From the NCBI GenBank assembly GCA_035938875.1, contig DASZGL010000095.1, positions 45,433 through 109,432 on the forward strand: a stretch of DNA of 64,000 nt, read 5' to 3'. Below the pieces are notes generated by a model. The model searched no databases. It was not told the DNA's origin and worked only from the letters and a program-made list of their open reading frames with translations. This DNA is from DASZGL01 sp035938875 (lineage in GTDB: Bacteria > Chloroflexota > Dormibacteria > Aeolococcales > Aeolococcaceae). Positions 44,288 to 53,914 of this stretch are shown piece after piece (positions within the stretch are counted from its first letter, which is position 1; every line of letters begins with the position of its first letter). The position numbers and the translations under genes were made by a program.

Positions 44288-44426
44288 CGGGGCTCGCGCG
44301 CGGACTTCGAAGGGGTGGCCGTGCTTTCGCCTTGCGGGACCGCTCCCTAGAATCGACCGCGGGGGCTCACGCGAATCACCAATGCGCTGACGCCGAGCGG
44401 TGGCGCAACACGGGAGGGTTATCGCC

Positions 44427-45053
44427 ATGTTGGGTCGCAGGGCCAGCACAGCCGCCGTGGCCGACAGCACCACCAGCGTCGCCGAGGACATCGGGGCACG
44501 GGCTGCGGAGATCGCCTCGGAGTTCGCCAGCCGGGCGGTGGAATCCGCCCGTGAGGCCCAGCGGGTAGCCACACCCGTGCTCCGCAGTGCGGCGTCGTCG
44601 GCGGCAGGGACGCTCAGCGAGGCTGCCGAAAAGGCCGCCGATATGCTCGCCGAGAGCGCCGAGCGGCTCGCCCAGAACGGCGCCAACGAGTCGAGCGCGG
44701 TCATCGAAGCAGCTCGCGAGCGCGTCGCCGACGCCGCTGAGGCGTTCGCCGAATCGGTTCGCCCCAGGCGCCGCGGCAGGCGCATGCGCCGCTTGGTGAT
44801 CGTCGGCACAGTGATCGGCTCCGGCGTCGTCGTCGGTCGCATCGTGCGCCAGAAGCTGGGCGCACGCAACCAGTACGACGACACGCCCAGTCACGACGAG
44901 TCGATTCCCATCCCCTCGTTGTCGACCACTGGCGCCGCGGTCGAACACAAGCCCGACGCCGTGTCCGACGGCCAGGCTGCTCCGGGGCCGGCCGCTGGTG
45001 GCAACGGCGTCCTTGCCGCTACCCAGGGGGCGAGCGAAGAAAGCGAGGGCTGA
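44427..45053 (+). CDS. Hypothetical helical protein with one transmembrane segment
   Basis: A 208-residue protein. The N-terminal half is an Ala/Glu-rich coiled-coil-like helix (SVAEDIGARAAEIASEFASR and onward), then a basic patch RRRGRRMRR, a short hydrophobic segment (VIVGTVIGSGVVV) and a polar tail. GGAGGG precedes the ATG at 44427. Its stop is immediately followed, in the same frame, by the coding sequence of the YihY protein. Confidence 0.55.
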   Translation: MLGRRASTAAVADSTTSVAEDIGARAAEIASEFASRAVESAREAQRVATPVLRSAASSAAGTLSEAAEKAADMLAESAERLAQNGANESSAVIEAARERVADAAEAFAESVRPRRRGRRMRRLVIVGTVIGSGVVVGRIVRQKLGARNQYDDTPSHDESIPIPSLSTTGAAVEHKPDAVSDGQAAPGPAAGGNGVLAATQGASEESEG

Positions 45054-45056
45054 GCC

Positions 45057-46025
45057 CTGCCTGACTCAAGCCGCGCCGACAGCGGACTTCGAGCTCGTCT
45101 AGCCCGCAGCCTGCCGGCGCTAGTCGCCAAGCGCTATGGGGACGACGGGGGCGATACGTGGGCGGCCGCCATCGCCCTGGGAACGCTTCTCGCCCTCTTC
45201 CCCATCGTCCTGGCCATCCTCTTCGTGACCAGCCTGGCGATGCGCGACCCTGGCGCCCGCGATGCGGTTCTCGAGCGGCTCGCCCGAGTCCTGCCGCCCA
45301 GTCAGCCCGGGGACCCCAACTCGACCTTCGAGCAGGTGCGCAGCGCCCTCGACGGAGTGCGATCCAGCACCGGGCTCCTCGGCGTGGTCAGCGTGCTCAG
45401 CCTCTTCTGGGGAGGTTCGGCGCTCTTCGGTCGTGTCGAGAACGCGCTCGCCGTCATCCATCGCTTCGAGAAGCGCGACTTCATCCAGCAGAAGCTGATG
45501 GCGGTGGGGATGATCGTTGCCTATGCGCTACTGACCGTCGTCGGCATCGCCGCCTCGTCGGCGCTTGCGGTGATCACGCCCGTCGCCGAGCGCGGCGGCG
45601 CCAGCGACATCCTGGGTGGCCCCGTTCGTTACGTGGTGCAGGTGATCGTCGGCTTGTCGGTCGGCTTTACCCTCTTCGGCCTCATGTACGTCGTCATCCC
45701 CCGGCCGCGTCACAGCCTTCGCCGGGCGCTGCCGGGGACGCTCTTTGGCGCCGCGGGCTTCGAGCTGCTCACCCTGCTCTGGCCGCTGTACTTCAGCATC
45801 GCCGGCAACGGCATGACGCGCTACGGTCAGGAGTTCGGACTGCTCCTTGTTTTGGTCACGTACGTCTTCTTCCTCTCGCAGATATTGATCATCGGCGCGG
45901 TGCTCAATGCCGTGGTCGCCGAGAGGCGCAGCGCGCGTGCCCGGTTGACGGCAACGGAGCCCCGCTACGAGGCGGCGACGGGGATCACCCAGCCGGTCAC
46001 CCCCATCGACAGCATTCGCCGGTGA
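45057..46025 (+). CDS. YihY/virulence factor BrkB family membrane protein, possible CTG start
   Basis: A six-helix inner-membrane protein (about 322 residues from the CTG at 45057). The conserved N-terminal helix (RYGDDGGDTWAAAIALG ... LFPIVLAIL) lies upstream of the first ATG/GTG/TTG (GTG at 45225), so a shorter product would lack the first helix. GAGGG lies 7 bases before the CTG. Family function is not settled. It overlaps the next gene by 4 bases (GTGA). Confidence 0.65.
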   Translation: MPDSSRADSGLRARLARSLPALVAKRYGDDGGDTWAAAIALGTLLALFPIVLAILFVTSLAMRDPGARDAVLERLARVLPPSQPGDPNSTFEQVRSALDGVRSSTGLLGVVSVLSLFWGGSALFGRVENALAVIHRFEKRDFIQQKLMAVGMIVAYALLTVVGIAASSALAVITPVAERGGASDILGGPVRYVVQVIVGLSVGFTLFGLMYVVIPRPRHSLRRALPGTLFGAAGFELLTLLWPLYFSIAGNGMTRYGQEFGLLLVLVTYVFFLSQILIIGAVLNAVVAERRSARARLTATEPRYEAATGITQPVTPIDSIRR

Positions 46026-47041
46026 CAGGCGCCATTCGGCGTGCAGCGGCCCAACTCGGCGACACGGAAGAGCCGAACCGGGCTCGAGGCGGCGTGGAGC
46101 GCCGCGGCTGGTACGAGGTCTTCTACGTCACCGCCGCGCTCGGCGGGGGTCGCGCCGCCTGGCTGCGCTGGACGCTCTCGGTCCCCCGGCAGGGCCCCGC
46201 GTCGACGGCGCTCTGGGCGTGCGCCTTTGACCGTCAGCGTCCGCGCTGGTTCGCAGCGCGCAATCAGCTCGATGGCACGGCATGGCGCCCTCTCGTCGAT
46301 GGCGGTGTGGCTCTGGGCGACGCCAGGGTGAGCGGCGGAGGCTGCAGCGGGTCCGCGGTCGATGAGGGCGGTAGGACCATGCGGTGGGAGCTGGAGTGGC
46401 AGCCACTGGCGACGCCGTTCGCCTTCTTTCCGGCGGCGATGGAGCGGCTCGCCGGCGGCGCCACCTACCCCATCGTCAGCGTGCCCATCGCACACGCCGA
46501 GGGCCATGTCGACGTGGATGGCGAGCGCATGGAGTGTCAGGCGACGCCGGTGCAGCAGTCGCACCTCTTCGGCGGCCGCCACGCCCACCGCTGGGGATGG
46601 GTTCATGCGCTCGGCTTTGACACCGACCCCGACGGCTATCTGGTCCTGGTCTGGGCGCGCGCGGCGCGACTGGGGGGGCGCACCCCTCCGGTGTCGTCAA
46701 TCGCTCTGCGGGTCGGCGGTCGGGAGCTTCGCGCCGCCGGCTTTCGTGGGCTGCGCAGCGTGCTCTGGGGCGATGGCGGGGCCGGGTTGGTGCACTTCTC
46801 GGCGCTCATCGACGGCGTCGACATCGAGGGTGAGCTCGAGGTTCCCACTGACCTGCTCACCGGCGTCACCTACCACGACCCGGATGGCGCCGAGGTGTTC
46901 TGCGCCAACACCGAGGTCGCCGATCTGCGGCTGCGCTTGCGCGAGCGTGATGGTGCGGTGCAGACGGTCAGCTGCCGTGCCGCCTGCGGCTTCGAGCGGG
47001 GGTCGCGGACGCGACTGCAGGGAGTCTGGCAGCCGCTCTGA
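46022..47041 (+). CDS. Lipocalin-like protein (tocopherol cyclase/AttH-like), putative
   Basis: A 339-residue protein, coupled to YihY by GTGA. It shows repeated beta-sheet segments with conserved Trp and Gly (FYVTAALGGGRAAWLRW, then HAHRWGWVHALGF in the middle) that fit the double-lipocalin shape of AttH/CrtC or tocopherol cyclase-like proteins. Assignment is tentative and substrate unknown. Confidence 0.5.
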   Translation: MTGAIRRAAAQLGDTEEPNRARGGVERRGWYEVFYVTAALGGGRAAWLRWTLSVPRQGPASTALWACAFDRQRPRWFAARNQLDGTAWRPLVDGGVALGDARVSGGGCSGSAVDEGGRTMRWELEWQPLATPFAFFPAAMERLAGGATYPIVSVPIAHAEGHVDVDGERMECQATPVQQSHLFGGRHAHRWGWVHALGFDTDPDGYLVLVWARAARLGGRTPPVSSIALRVGGRELRAAGFRGLRSVLWGDGGAGLVHFSALIDGVDIEGELEVPTDLLTGVTYHDPDGAEVFCANTEVADLRLRLRERDGAVQTVSCRAACGFERGSRTRLQGVWQPL

Positions 47042-47071
47042 ATTCAGCCGAACCGCTACACTCGCGGTCCC

Positions 47072-47608
47072 GTGCCCGATGACCGTCACTCCCGATTTCC
47101 CTCGCGCGACCGCGATCGCGACCGTGACCGCGGTGCGCCGCGTCCGCCGTTCGTCCAGCGCCGGCCGCCGTTCGCTCCCCGGCCCCCTGGTCCGCCGGCT
47201 GCCTCTCCGATGGACCCGCATGCCTCGCTCCGCCTGCGCGACGGTGACCGTGAGATCGAGGTGAGCGGGTCGCCGGGGTTCGTGCGCCAGGCCCTGGACG
47301 ACCTTCCCAGCCTGCTCGCCCGTCTCCGTGGCGAGACTGGGTCGGCGCGGCCCACATCGATCTCCCTGCCCGCTCCGCCCGAGGCTGTGCCAGATGTTGT
47401 GGCTGATGTTGTCAGCAACGGCGGATCCTCGCTGGACGACAAGGTGCTCGCGGTGATCGCCGCATCGCGCCGGCCCATCAGCATCGCCGACATCCGCGAG
47501 CGCCTCGAGGGACAGGTCAGTGGCCAGCAGGTGCGGCGCATCCTCGAGCGCGCCGGCGAACGGGTGGTATCCAACGGCGGCAAGCCGGCCACCTATCGAC
47601 TGCGCTGA
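47072..47608 (+). CDS. Hypothetical protein with C-terminal winged helix
   Basis: A 178-residue protein. The first 55 residues are disordered and repeat Arg-Asp pairs. Residues 120-178 resemble a winged helix (VLAVIAASRRPISIADIRERL and onward) that could bind DNA or RNA. TACACT (47057-47062) ends 9 bases before the GTG. No family name can be given. Confidence 0.6.
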   Translation: MPDDRHSRFPSRDRDRDRDRGAPRPPFVQRRPPFAPRPPGPPAASPMDPHASLRLRDGDREIEVSGSPGFVRQALDDLPSLLARLRGETGSARPTSISLPAPPEAVPDVVADVVSNGGSSLDDKVLAVIAASRRPISIADIRERLEGQVSGQQVRRILERAGERVVSNGGKPATYRLR

Positions 47609-47645
47609 GCCCGCGTCTGCGCTGACGCTGGCGGAGCTGCCCTGG

Positions 47646-49106
47646 GTGGCAGCGCAGAGGGATCCATCGGCGACTGCACTGCGTCTGCGCAGCACGGCGA
47701 TGGATTACGCGACGCTCGATGCAGCCTGCGCCGGCGTGGCAACGACGCTCGATCGCCGCGGAGTGGGCGGCGACGACGTGGTCGCGCTGTGCTGCGGCAA
47801 CAGCCTGGCGACCGCGGCTGCGTACTACGGCGCGCTTCGCTGCGGTGCCCGGGTCGCCCCGATTTCGGTGGCGTCGCCACCGGGCGAGATCGCCGTGGCG
47901 CTGCAGCGGCTGCGCGCCGGCGTGGTTATCAGCGACGAAGAACATGCCGACATCGCCCGCGCGGCGATCGACATGGCCGCCACCGGTGTCCGCCTGCTGA
48001 CCATCAGCGAGACCACCAGCCGTCGCCGCGACTGGGTGAGTTTGCCCGCGCTCGCGGCACATCGTCGCGCAGCTCCACAGCACCTTCGGGCACGGGCGCC
48101 CGCTGTCATCCTGGCGACGTCGGGGACGACAGGGACCCCGCGTTGGGCGGTCCACTCGCACGCCGGCTTGCTGCGCAACGCCGCAGCCGTGGCCCAGGAG
48201 ATGCTCCAGCTCGGGGCGGGCGACGTTCAGCTGGGAGCGCTGCCGCTGGCCCACTCGTTCGGCATGAGCGCGGTGCTCAGCGCCTCGGTGATGGCCGGCG
48301 CCAGCGTCGTCCTGATGCCCCGCTTCGACGCCGATGCGGCTATTCGGCTCATCGACGAGCAGCGCATCTCCGTCGTTCAGGGCGTGCCGACAATGCTCAG
48401 CCGCCTGGCGTCGGCGTCGACTTCACCGCCGCCAACTCTGCGCCGCTGCGTGGTCAGCGGAGCGCCGCTTCCCAACGGATTTGCTGCACGCCTCCACGAT
48501 CGGCTCTGCACCGACGTGGTCGAACGCTACGGCATGACCGAGGTGTCGCCGCTGACCATGCGGACGGTTCCTCGGGACGGTGGCGATGTGGGCGACGTCG
48601 GCAGAGCGCTGCGCGGTGTCGTGGTGCGCACCGTGGACGGCGCCGCGTCAGGCGAGCTCGAGGCATCGGCGGCGACGATGCTCATCGGCTACCACCGCGA
48701 GCGAGCCGCCACCCGTGCGGCGCTACGCGAAGGCTTCTTTCGCACCGGCGACCTCGGCCGAGTCGAGGAGGACGGACGGGTGATCCTGCTCGGCCGTCTC
48801 AAGGACGTCATTGTCAGAGGTGGCAACAACGTCGCCGCGCGCGAGGTCGAACAGGTCCTCGAGGGTCACCCCGACGTCATCGAGGTGGCCGTGCTGGGCG
48901 TGCCCGATCCTGACCTCGGTGAGGAGGTCATCGCCGCGGTGGTGAGCAGGCGCCGTGGCGCCCGGCTGATCGCCGAACTGGAGACGCGCTGCGCCGAACA
49001 GCTGGCCGCGTACAAACGCCCACGACGCTGGCACCGTCTCGACGCCCTGCCCCGGACGGCATCAGGCAAGGTGCGCAAGAGCGAGCTGCGCGACCTGCTC
49101 GGCTGA
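47646..49106 (+). CDS. AMP-dependent acyl-CoA synthetase/ligase
   Basis: A 486-residue ANL-superfamily enzyme. The P-loop ATSGTTGTPRWAVHSH, the YGMTEVSP, TGDLGRVEEDG and hinge KDVIVRGGNNVAAREVE motifs, and the C-terminal catalytic Lys in PRTASGKVRKSEL are present. It activates a carboxylic acid with ATP and CoA. The first usual start is GTG at 47646, with GGAG upstream; similarity seems to begin some residues earlier, so a CTG at 47622 or 47628 is possible. Confidence 0.85.
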   Translation: MAAQRDPSATALRLRSTAMDYATLDAACAGVATTLDRRGVGGDDVVALCCGNSLATAAAYYGALRCGARVAPISVASPPGEIAVALQRLRAGVVISDEEHADIARAAIDMAATGVRLLTISETTSRRRDWVSLPALAAHRRAAPQHLRARAPAVILATSGTTGTPRWAVHSHAGLLRNAAAVAQEMLQLGAGDVQLGALPLAHSFGMSAVLSASVMAGASVVLMPRFDADAAIRLIDEQRISVVQGVPTMLSRLASASTSPPPTLRRCVVSGAPLPNGFAARLHDRLCTDVVERYGMTEVSPLTMRTVPRDGGDVGDVGRALRGVVVRTVDGAASGELEASAATMLIGYHRERAATRAALREGFFRTGDLGRVEEDGRVILLGRLKDVIVRGGNNVAAREVEQVLEGHPDVIEVAVLGVPDPDLGEEVIAAVVSRRRGARLIAELETRCAEQLAAYKRPRRWHRLDALPRTASGKVRKSELRDLLG

Positions 49107-49160
49107 TCTCGAGGCCACCTGGCACCGTACCGCCATGCTCCCGGCCGTCCCGCCTTCGCC

Positions 49161-49166
49161 TATAGT
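49161..49166 (+). promoter_or_regulatory. -10 hexamer TATAGT, leaderless start
   Basis: TATAGT ends 6 bases before the GTG at 49173 and there is no Shine-Dalgarno sequence, giving a predicted leaderless mRNA for the beta-propeller lipoprotein. Confidence 0.5.
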
Positions 49167-49172
49167 CGGCGC

Positions 49173-50417
49173 GTGGCCTCCCCGCCGGCGCGCCCTGGGG
49201 CGTCGCCGACCCAGCTCACTCAGCACGCATTCAGAGAGTCGCCGCCGCCGACTCGTCGTGGTCGCGGCTTCGGGCTCGCCGCGGTGGTGGTGCTGGCAGG
49301 GGTGGGTGCGGTGAGTTGCGGGTCGCCGCAGGTGGTCGTGCGCGATGCCGCCGTCAACAACGCGCCGACGGTCGACGTCCCGACCAATCCCCCGACCAAC
49401 CCGCCGACTTCCCCGGTGGCAGCGACAGGCACTCGCAACGTCTACGCCGCGACCATGTCGGGCAAGCTGAGCCCGGCGGTGCAGGGCATGCCCTTTCGTG
49501 TCTACGTCCCCAACAGCGATGGAACGACTGTCTCCGTCATCGACCCGGCGACCTTCACCGTCATCGATCACCTCGGCGTCGGCCGTTTCCCGGAGCACAT
49601 CGCACCGGCCCACGACCTGAGCAAGCTCTACGTCGACAACGAGGGAACGTGGAGTCTCAGCGTCATCGATCCTACGACCGCAAAGCTGTCCGGTGATCTC
49701 ATCCCCTTACCCGATCCGTACAACCTCTACTTCACCCCCGACGGGACCAAGGCGATCGTCGTCCAGGAGCGTCTGCGGAGACTGGAGTTCCGCGATCCCA
49801 CGACCTGGAAGGTGATCAAGGACCTGCCGATCTCCATCAACGGCATCGATCACCTCGATTTCAGCGCTGACGGCAAGTACTTCCTGATCACCACCGAGTA
49901 TTCCGGGATGGTCGCCAAAGTCGACGTCGACACCATGACCGTTGTCGGCTGGGTCAAGGTTGGCGGCCTTCCCATCGACGTACGCCTGTCACCCGATGGC
50001 ACAGTGTTCTACATCGCCAACCAGGGGCGCAGCGGCGTTTCCGTTGTCGACGGCGAGACGCTCAAGGAGGTGCAATTCATCAACACCGGCCGTGGAGCGC
50101 ACGGCCTGTACGTCTCGCGCGACACCAGGTCGATGTACGTCTCCAACCGGCTCGAGGGCACGATCTCGGTCATCGACATGGCGACGCGCACCGCGGTCAC
50201 CAAGTGGAAGGTCGGTGGCAGCCCGGACATGCTGCAGCTCAACCCCGACGGGACTCAGCTGTGGATGTCGAGTCGCTACGACGCCACCGTCATCGTCGTC
50301 GACACGGCGACGGGAACCGTGATCAAACGTATCTACTCAGGTTCCGGCGACCACGGCCTCTGCTACTTCCCCGCGCCGGGCAACATCTCGCTCGGTCACA
50401 ACGGCGTGTACCGCTAA
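49173..50417 (+). CDS. YVTN/NHL-type beta-propeller lipoprotein
   Basis: A 414-residue exported protein. A cytoplasmic N-terminus of about 30 residues precedes a signal helix ending in AVSC (lipobox). The mature part repeats the YVTN/SMP-30 type blade (VYVPNSDGTTVSVIDPATFTV, FYIANQGRSGVSVVDGETL, MYVSNRLEGTISVIDMATR and others), about seven in total. Such surface propellers bind ligands or display enzymes; function unknown. It converges with the Kelch lipoprotein gene. Confidence 0.8.
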   Translation: MASPPARPGASPTQLTQHAFRESPPPTRRGRGFGLAAVVVLAGVGAVSCGSPQVVVRDAAVNNAPTVDVPTNPPTNPPTSPVAATGTRNVYAATMSGKLSPAVQGMPFRVYVPNSDGTTVSVIDPATFTVIDHLGVGRFPEHIAPAHDLSKLYVDNEGTWSLSVIDPTTAKLSGDLIPLPDPYNLYFTPDGTKAIVVQERLRRLEFRDPTTWKVIKDLPISINGIDHLDFSADGKYFLITTEYSGMVAKVDVDTMTVVGWVKVGGLPIDVRLSPDGTVFYIANQGRSGVSVVDGETLKEVQFINTGRGAHGLYVSRDTRSMYVSNRLEGTISVIDMATRTAVTKWKVGGSPDMLQLNPDGTQLWMSSRYDATVIVVDTATGTVIKRIYSGSGDHGLCYFPAPGNISLGHNGVYR

Positions 50418-50423
50418 TTCCGG

Positions 50424-51440
50424 CTAGGTGATCGAGGTACAGGTGGCGACGGGATGGAGTCCGGGGTGGTCGCCGCCGCCGCAGGCCCAGGCACGGCCGC
50501 CGAGGACGGCCAGTTGGAAACCGTGTCGTGGCACGAGCATGCTGTCGAGCGACCACGATCCGTCCGCGAACCGGGCCACCTGATCGACGATGACGCTTTC
50601 AACGGCATCCTCGCCGCCGGCGACGATGACCGTGCCGGCGAGCGTCACACCTCCAGCACCGCTCGTCGGACGGGGAAGCGGTGGCAGCGAACGCCACTGT
50701 GCTGCGGCGCTGTCGAAGCAGTCGACCCGGGTCGTGTTCGGTGAGCGGCCGCCGGCGACGCACGGCATCCCCTGGTCGACGAAACCTGAGACGTGGTCGC
50801 GGGGCAGTGGCAGTGGCGGCAGGTCACGCCAGCGCGCCGACTCCGGGTCGTAGACCTCGGCAGGCCCGACTTCGACGAGGCCATCACGACCTCCGATGGC
50901 ATACAGACGTCCACTCGTTGCCACCAGCGCAGGCGCGATACGCGCGTGCCCCAAGGGTGTGATGCGTTGCCACGCGTCGCCGCTCGACGAGAGCACAAAT
51001 GCGGCGGTGCTCGCCCCCATAGGCGTCGAGCCGCCGATGACGTAGAGGCGATCGCCGAGCACCGCCGCTGAGGCGTGGTCGACGGCCACGGGAAGGCGTG
51101 GGCCGCGCGTCCACACCGCGCCACCGAAGACGAAGACCGAGTCGGTGTCGCTGCCCCCTGCGTCGAAGCCGCCGATGACATAGAGGCGTTCGTGCAACGC
51201 AGCGGCGGCGGTCTCCTCGCGGGGTTCCGGCAGCGGCACCTCCGCCTGCTGTGTCCTCGGCTGCGGAAACGGCGTCGCGCTGCTCGACGGAGTGGTGGTG
51301 CCGCTGCTCGACGGGGAAGATGACGCGCTGCTCGACACCGACACGGTGGAGTCGCCCGACGAACAGCTCGCCGACAGCAGCACAGTTGCGGCGACGAGCG
51401 CCGCACGGCGCACGGCGACCCACCAGCGCCGGCATCCCAC
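50424..51440 (-). CDS. Kelch-repeat lipoprotein
   Basis: A 338-residue protein. The signal peptide ends in LSASC, then a Ser/Thr-rich linker, then six Kelch repeats (LYVIGGFDAGG, LYVIGGSTPMG, LYAIGGRDG and so on). It is anchored outside the membrane. It lies 2 bases after the gamma-glutamyltransferase gene on the same strand, and may be expressed with it. Confidence 0.78.
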   Translation of the reverse strand: MGCRRWWVAVRRAALVAATVLLSASCSSGDSTVSVSSSASSSPSSSGTTTPSSSATPFPQPRTQQAEVPLPEPREETAAAALHERLYVIGGFDAGGSDTDSVFVFGGAVWTRGPRLPVAVDHASAAVLGDRLYVIGGSTPMGASTAAFVLSSSGDAWQRITPLGHARIAPALVATSGRLYAIGGRDGLVEVGPAEVYDPESARWRDLPPLPLPRDHVSGFVDQGMPCVAGGRSPNTTRVDCFDSAAAQWRSLPPLPRPTSGAGGVTLAGTVIVAGGEDAVESVIVDQVARFADGSWSLDSMLVPRHGFQLAVLGGRAWACGGGDHPGLHPVATCTSIT

Positions 51441-51442
51441 GA

Positions 51443-52900
51443 TCAGAATCCGAAGGCCACGCCGTCACGACGGCGGTCAGCGCCGCCCTCGAGCCAGCCA
51501 TCGTGATGACAGCGCACCACCTGTCCTGCGCCCATGGCCTCGGCGGCCACGACCTCGAAGCCACCGTTGCGCAGCTCTGCGGCGACTGCCGGCGAGAAGC
51601 CGTCCTCAACGCCGACACGATCACCTCCCAACCAGGCGACCCGCGGAGCATCAAGCGCCGTCTGCGGATCGGCGCCGTGGTCGACGAGATGCGAGATCAC
51701 CTGCACCTGTCCCTGCGGCTGCATGGATCCACCGACGACCCCGAGGACGGACCACACGCCACCGTCGCGCTGCAGCATCGCGGGGATGATGGTGTGGAAT
51801 GGTCGCTTGCCGGGCGCGGCGACGTTGGCGTGACCTGCCTCGAGAGAGAATCCGCAACCGCGGTTCTGCAGCACGGCGCCACCCGCGTGAATGCCCGAAC
51901 CGAAGGGGTAGAACACCGACGAGATGAGACTCACCGCCATGCCCCCAGCGACGACGGCGGTGTACACCGTGTCGCGGCCCGTCCAGAATGCCGGGATCTC
52001 AGCGTGTCGAGGATCTGCGATAAGGCGATGCGCCAGGCGCATGCCGTCACGGATGGCGCGCACCGTCGCCACCACCGTCGCCGGATCCCCGGCAGCGCCC
52101 GGCGACTCGTGGTCGCGCTGCGCCAGCGCGGCGAGCACCGCTGCGCCCTGCCCGTTGGGCGGCAGCTGGATCACCTCGACGTCGCGGTAGCGTCCGCGCA
52201 ACGGCGCCACCCACTCGCCCCGATGCGCCGCCAGGTCGCCGGCATCGAGCACGCCACCGGCCTCCTGCACGGCGGCAACAGCAATCTGCGCCCACTCACC
52301 GCTGTAGTGCGCCTCACATCCGCCTGCGGCGATGGCGTCGAGCGTCGTCGCCAGGGCGGGATTCGCAAAGCGCTGTCCCGCCGCAACGGACACGGGAAAG
52401 GGAGAGTGAGCACGAAGCCGGTGCGCGTTGCGCGACCAAGCGCCGGCTGCCCTCGCACCGAGCGGGAAGCCATCGCGGGCGAGCCTCCGCGACGGTTCCA
52501 GCAGTCTCGGCAGCCCCAGGCGGCCGAAGCGCTCATTCAGCTGAGCCCAACCGTCGACGGCGCCGGGCACGGTGACGCTCAGCGCCGAGGTGTCGCTCAG
52601 CGCCGTCGTCAGCTCACCACCATCGCCTTGCGCCCGCTCGGCCCAGCACATCTCCATCGTCAGCCGCGCAGGAGCTGCGCCCGAACCGTTGAAGCCGTGC
52701 ACCTCGCGACCGTCGTCGACGACGCAGAAGAGGTCGCCGCCGACCGACGTCGAAAACGGCTGCACGACGCCGAGGACGGCGTCGGACGCAAGCGCTGCGT
52801 CCATCGCCGTGCCGCCCTCACGCAGCGCCCACAGGGCCGCCTCGACGGCCAGCGGGCTCGACGTCGACACCATCGCGTGCCGCGCCCAGCTCGAGGACAC
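51443..52900 (-). CDS. Gamma-glutamyltransferase-like hydrolase
   Basis: A 485-residue Ntn hydrolase. The predicted autoprocessing site and nucleophile is Thr311 in GRDTVYTAVV, followed by the small-subunit motifs SLISSVFYPFGSGI and GGSMQP. Only the classical Asp after the strand (VVD) is replaced (VVAGG). No signal peptide, so it is of the cytosolic YwrD-like branch. Substrate may be glutathione or gamma-glutamyl compounds. It overlaps the upstream dehydrogenase by one base. Confidence 0.87.
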   Translation of the reverse strand: MSSSWARHAMVSTSSPLAVEAALWALREGGTAMDAALASDAVLGVVQPFSTSVGGDLFCVVDDGREVHGFNGSGAAPARLTMEMCWAERAQGDGGELTTALSDTSALSVTVPGAVDGWAQLNERFGRLGLPRLLEPSRRLARDGFPLGARAAGAWSRNAHRLRAHSPFPVSVAAGQRFANPALATTLDAIAAGGCEAHYSGEWAQIAVAAVQEAGGVLDAGDLAAHRGEWVAPLRGRYRDVEVIQLPPNGQGAAVLAALAQRDHESPGAAGDPATVVATVRAIRDGMRLAHRLIADPRHAEIPAFWTGRDTVYTAVVAGGMAVSLISSVFYPFGSGIHAGGAVLQNRGCGFSLEAGHANVAAPGKRPFHTIIPAMLQRDGGVWSVLGVVGGSMQPQGQVQVISHLVDHGADPQTALDAPRVAWLGGDRVGVEDGFSPAVAAELRNGGFEVVAAEAMGAGQVVRCHHDGWLEGGADRRRDGVAFGF

Positions 52901-53829
52901 TAGTAACCGTCGTGCACGACGTTGAGCAGCGGCTCACCGTCGAGAAAACGCGTCACCTGGTCGGCGATGAAACGCCAGGCACGGCCACGAAAGCGCGGTG
53001 TCGAGCCGGCGACGTGCGGGGTGATCAACAGGCCGGGCGCACCCCAGATAGGGTGATCGGCTGGCAGCGGTTCGGGATCGACGACATCGAGCGCCGCGCG
53101 GATGCGACCCTCGAGCAGCGCAGTGGTGAGCGCGCCGGTGTCCACGATCGCCCCACGCGCCGCGTTGACCAGGAGAGCGTCGTGACGCATGCGGCTGATC
53201 AGCGACGCATCGATCATGCCGCGGGTCTCGTCGGTGAGCGGCAGCAGGATGACGACGACGTCGGCGTCGACGATCAGCGACGGCAGCTCGCTTGTGCCAT
53301 GGACTCCGTCTCTCGCGCGTCGGGCGACGCGGACGATGTCGACGTCGAATGGCGCCAGGCGACGTTCGGTGGCGCGGGCGATGGATCCATAGCCGACGAT
53401 GAGCACGCGCATGCCCTGCAGCTCGTGGGAGGCGTCGTGGCTGCCCGGTCGGGTCCACAGGGCACGGCGCTGGTCGTCGAGATAGTGGGGGAATCGCTTC
53501 TGCATCGCCAGGATCGCGGCCACGACCCACTCCGACACCGAGATGTCGTGCACGCCCGCGGCGTCACACAGAACCACGCCGGGTGGAACCACGGGAAGGA
53601 TCCAGTCGACGCCGGCGCTGAGCGTCTGGATGACGCGAAGGCCGTTGAGGTGAGGGATGAGACCGAGGACCTCGGGACGCACGAATGAGGGGACGAGGAG
53701 ATCCACCGTCGGGGGGATGGCCGCGCCATCGCCGGAAGTCGGCGCACGGTGGACCTCGACCCCGGCGGGGAGGAGGCTCAGGTACTCGTCAGCGGTGGCT
53801 GGAGGGACGAGGAGGACCGGGCGCGACAT
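52900..53829 (-). CDS. D-isomer specific 2-hydroxyacid dehydrogenase
   Basis: A 309-residue enzyme. The NAD-binding GYGSIARATERRL motif, catalytic Arg in NAARGAIVDT, Glu in DVVDPEPLP and the His-bearing TPHVAGSTPRF are in order. It reduces or oxidises a 2-hydroxyacid. It overlaps the gamma-glutamyltransferase start by one base and is the first gene of this run. Confidence 0.88.
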   Translation of the reverse strand: MSRPVLLVPPATADEYLSLLPAGVEVHRAPTSGDGAAIPPTVDLLVPSFVRPEVLGLIPHLNGLRVIQTLSAGVDWILPVVPPGVVLCDAAGVHDISVSEWVVAAILAMQKRFPHYLDDQRRALWTRPGSHDASHELQGMRVLIVGYGSIARATERRLAPFDVDIVRVARRARDGVHGTSELPSLIVDADVVVILLPLTDETRGMIDASLISRMRHDALLVNAARGAIVDTGALTTALLEGRIRAALDVVDPEPLPADHPIWGAPGLLITPHVAGSTPRFRGRAWRFIADQVTRFLDGEPLLNVVHDGY

Positions 53830-53914
53830 GCGGCGAGTGTAGACATCTGCCAGCGCGCGACGGCAGCGAAGCGCGGTGCGACCGGCACCGCGCCTCCGCC
53901 GTTCACAGATTCCC

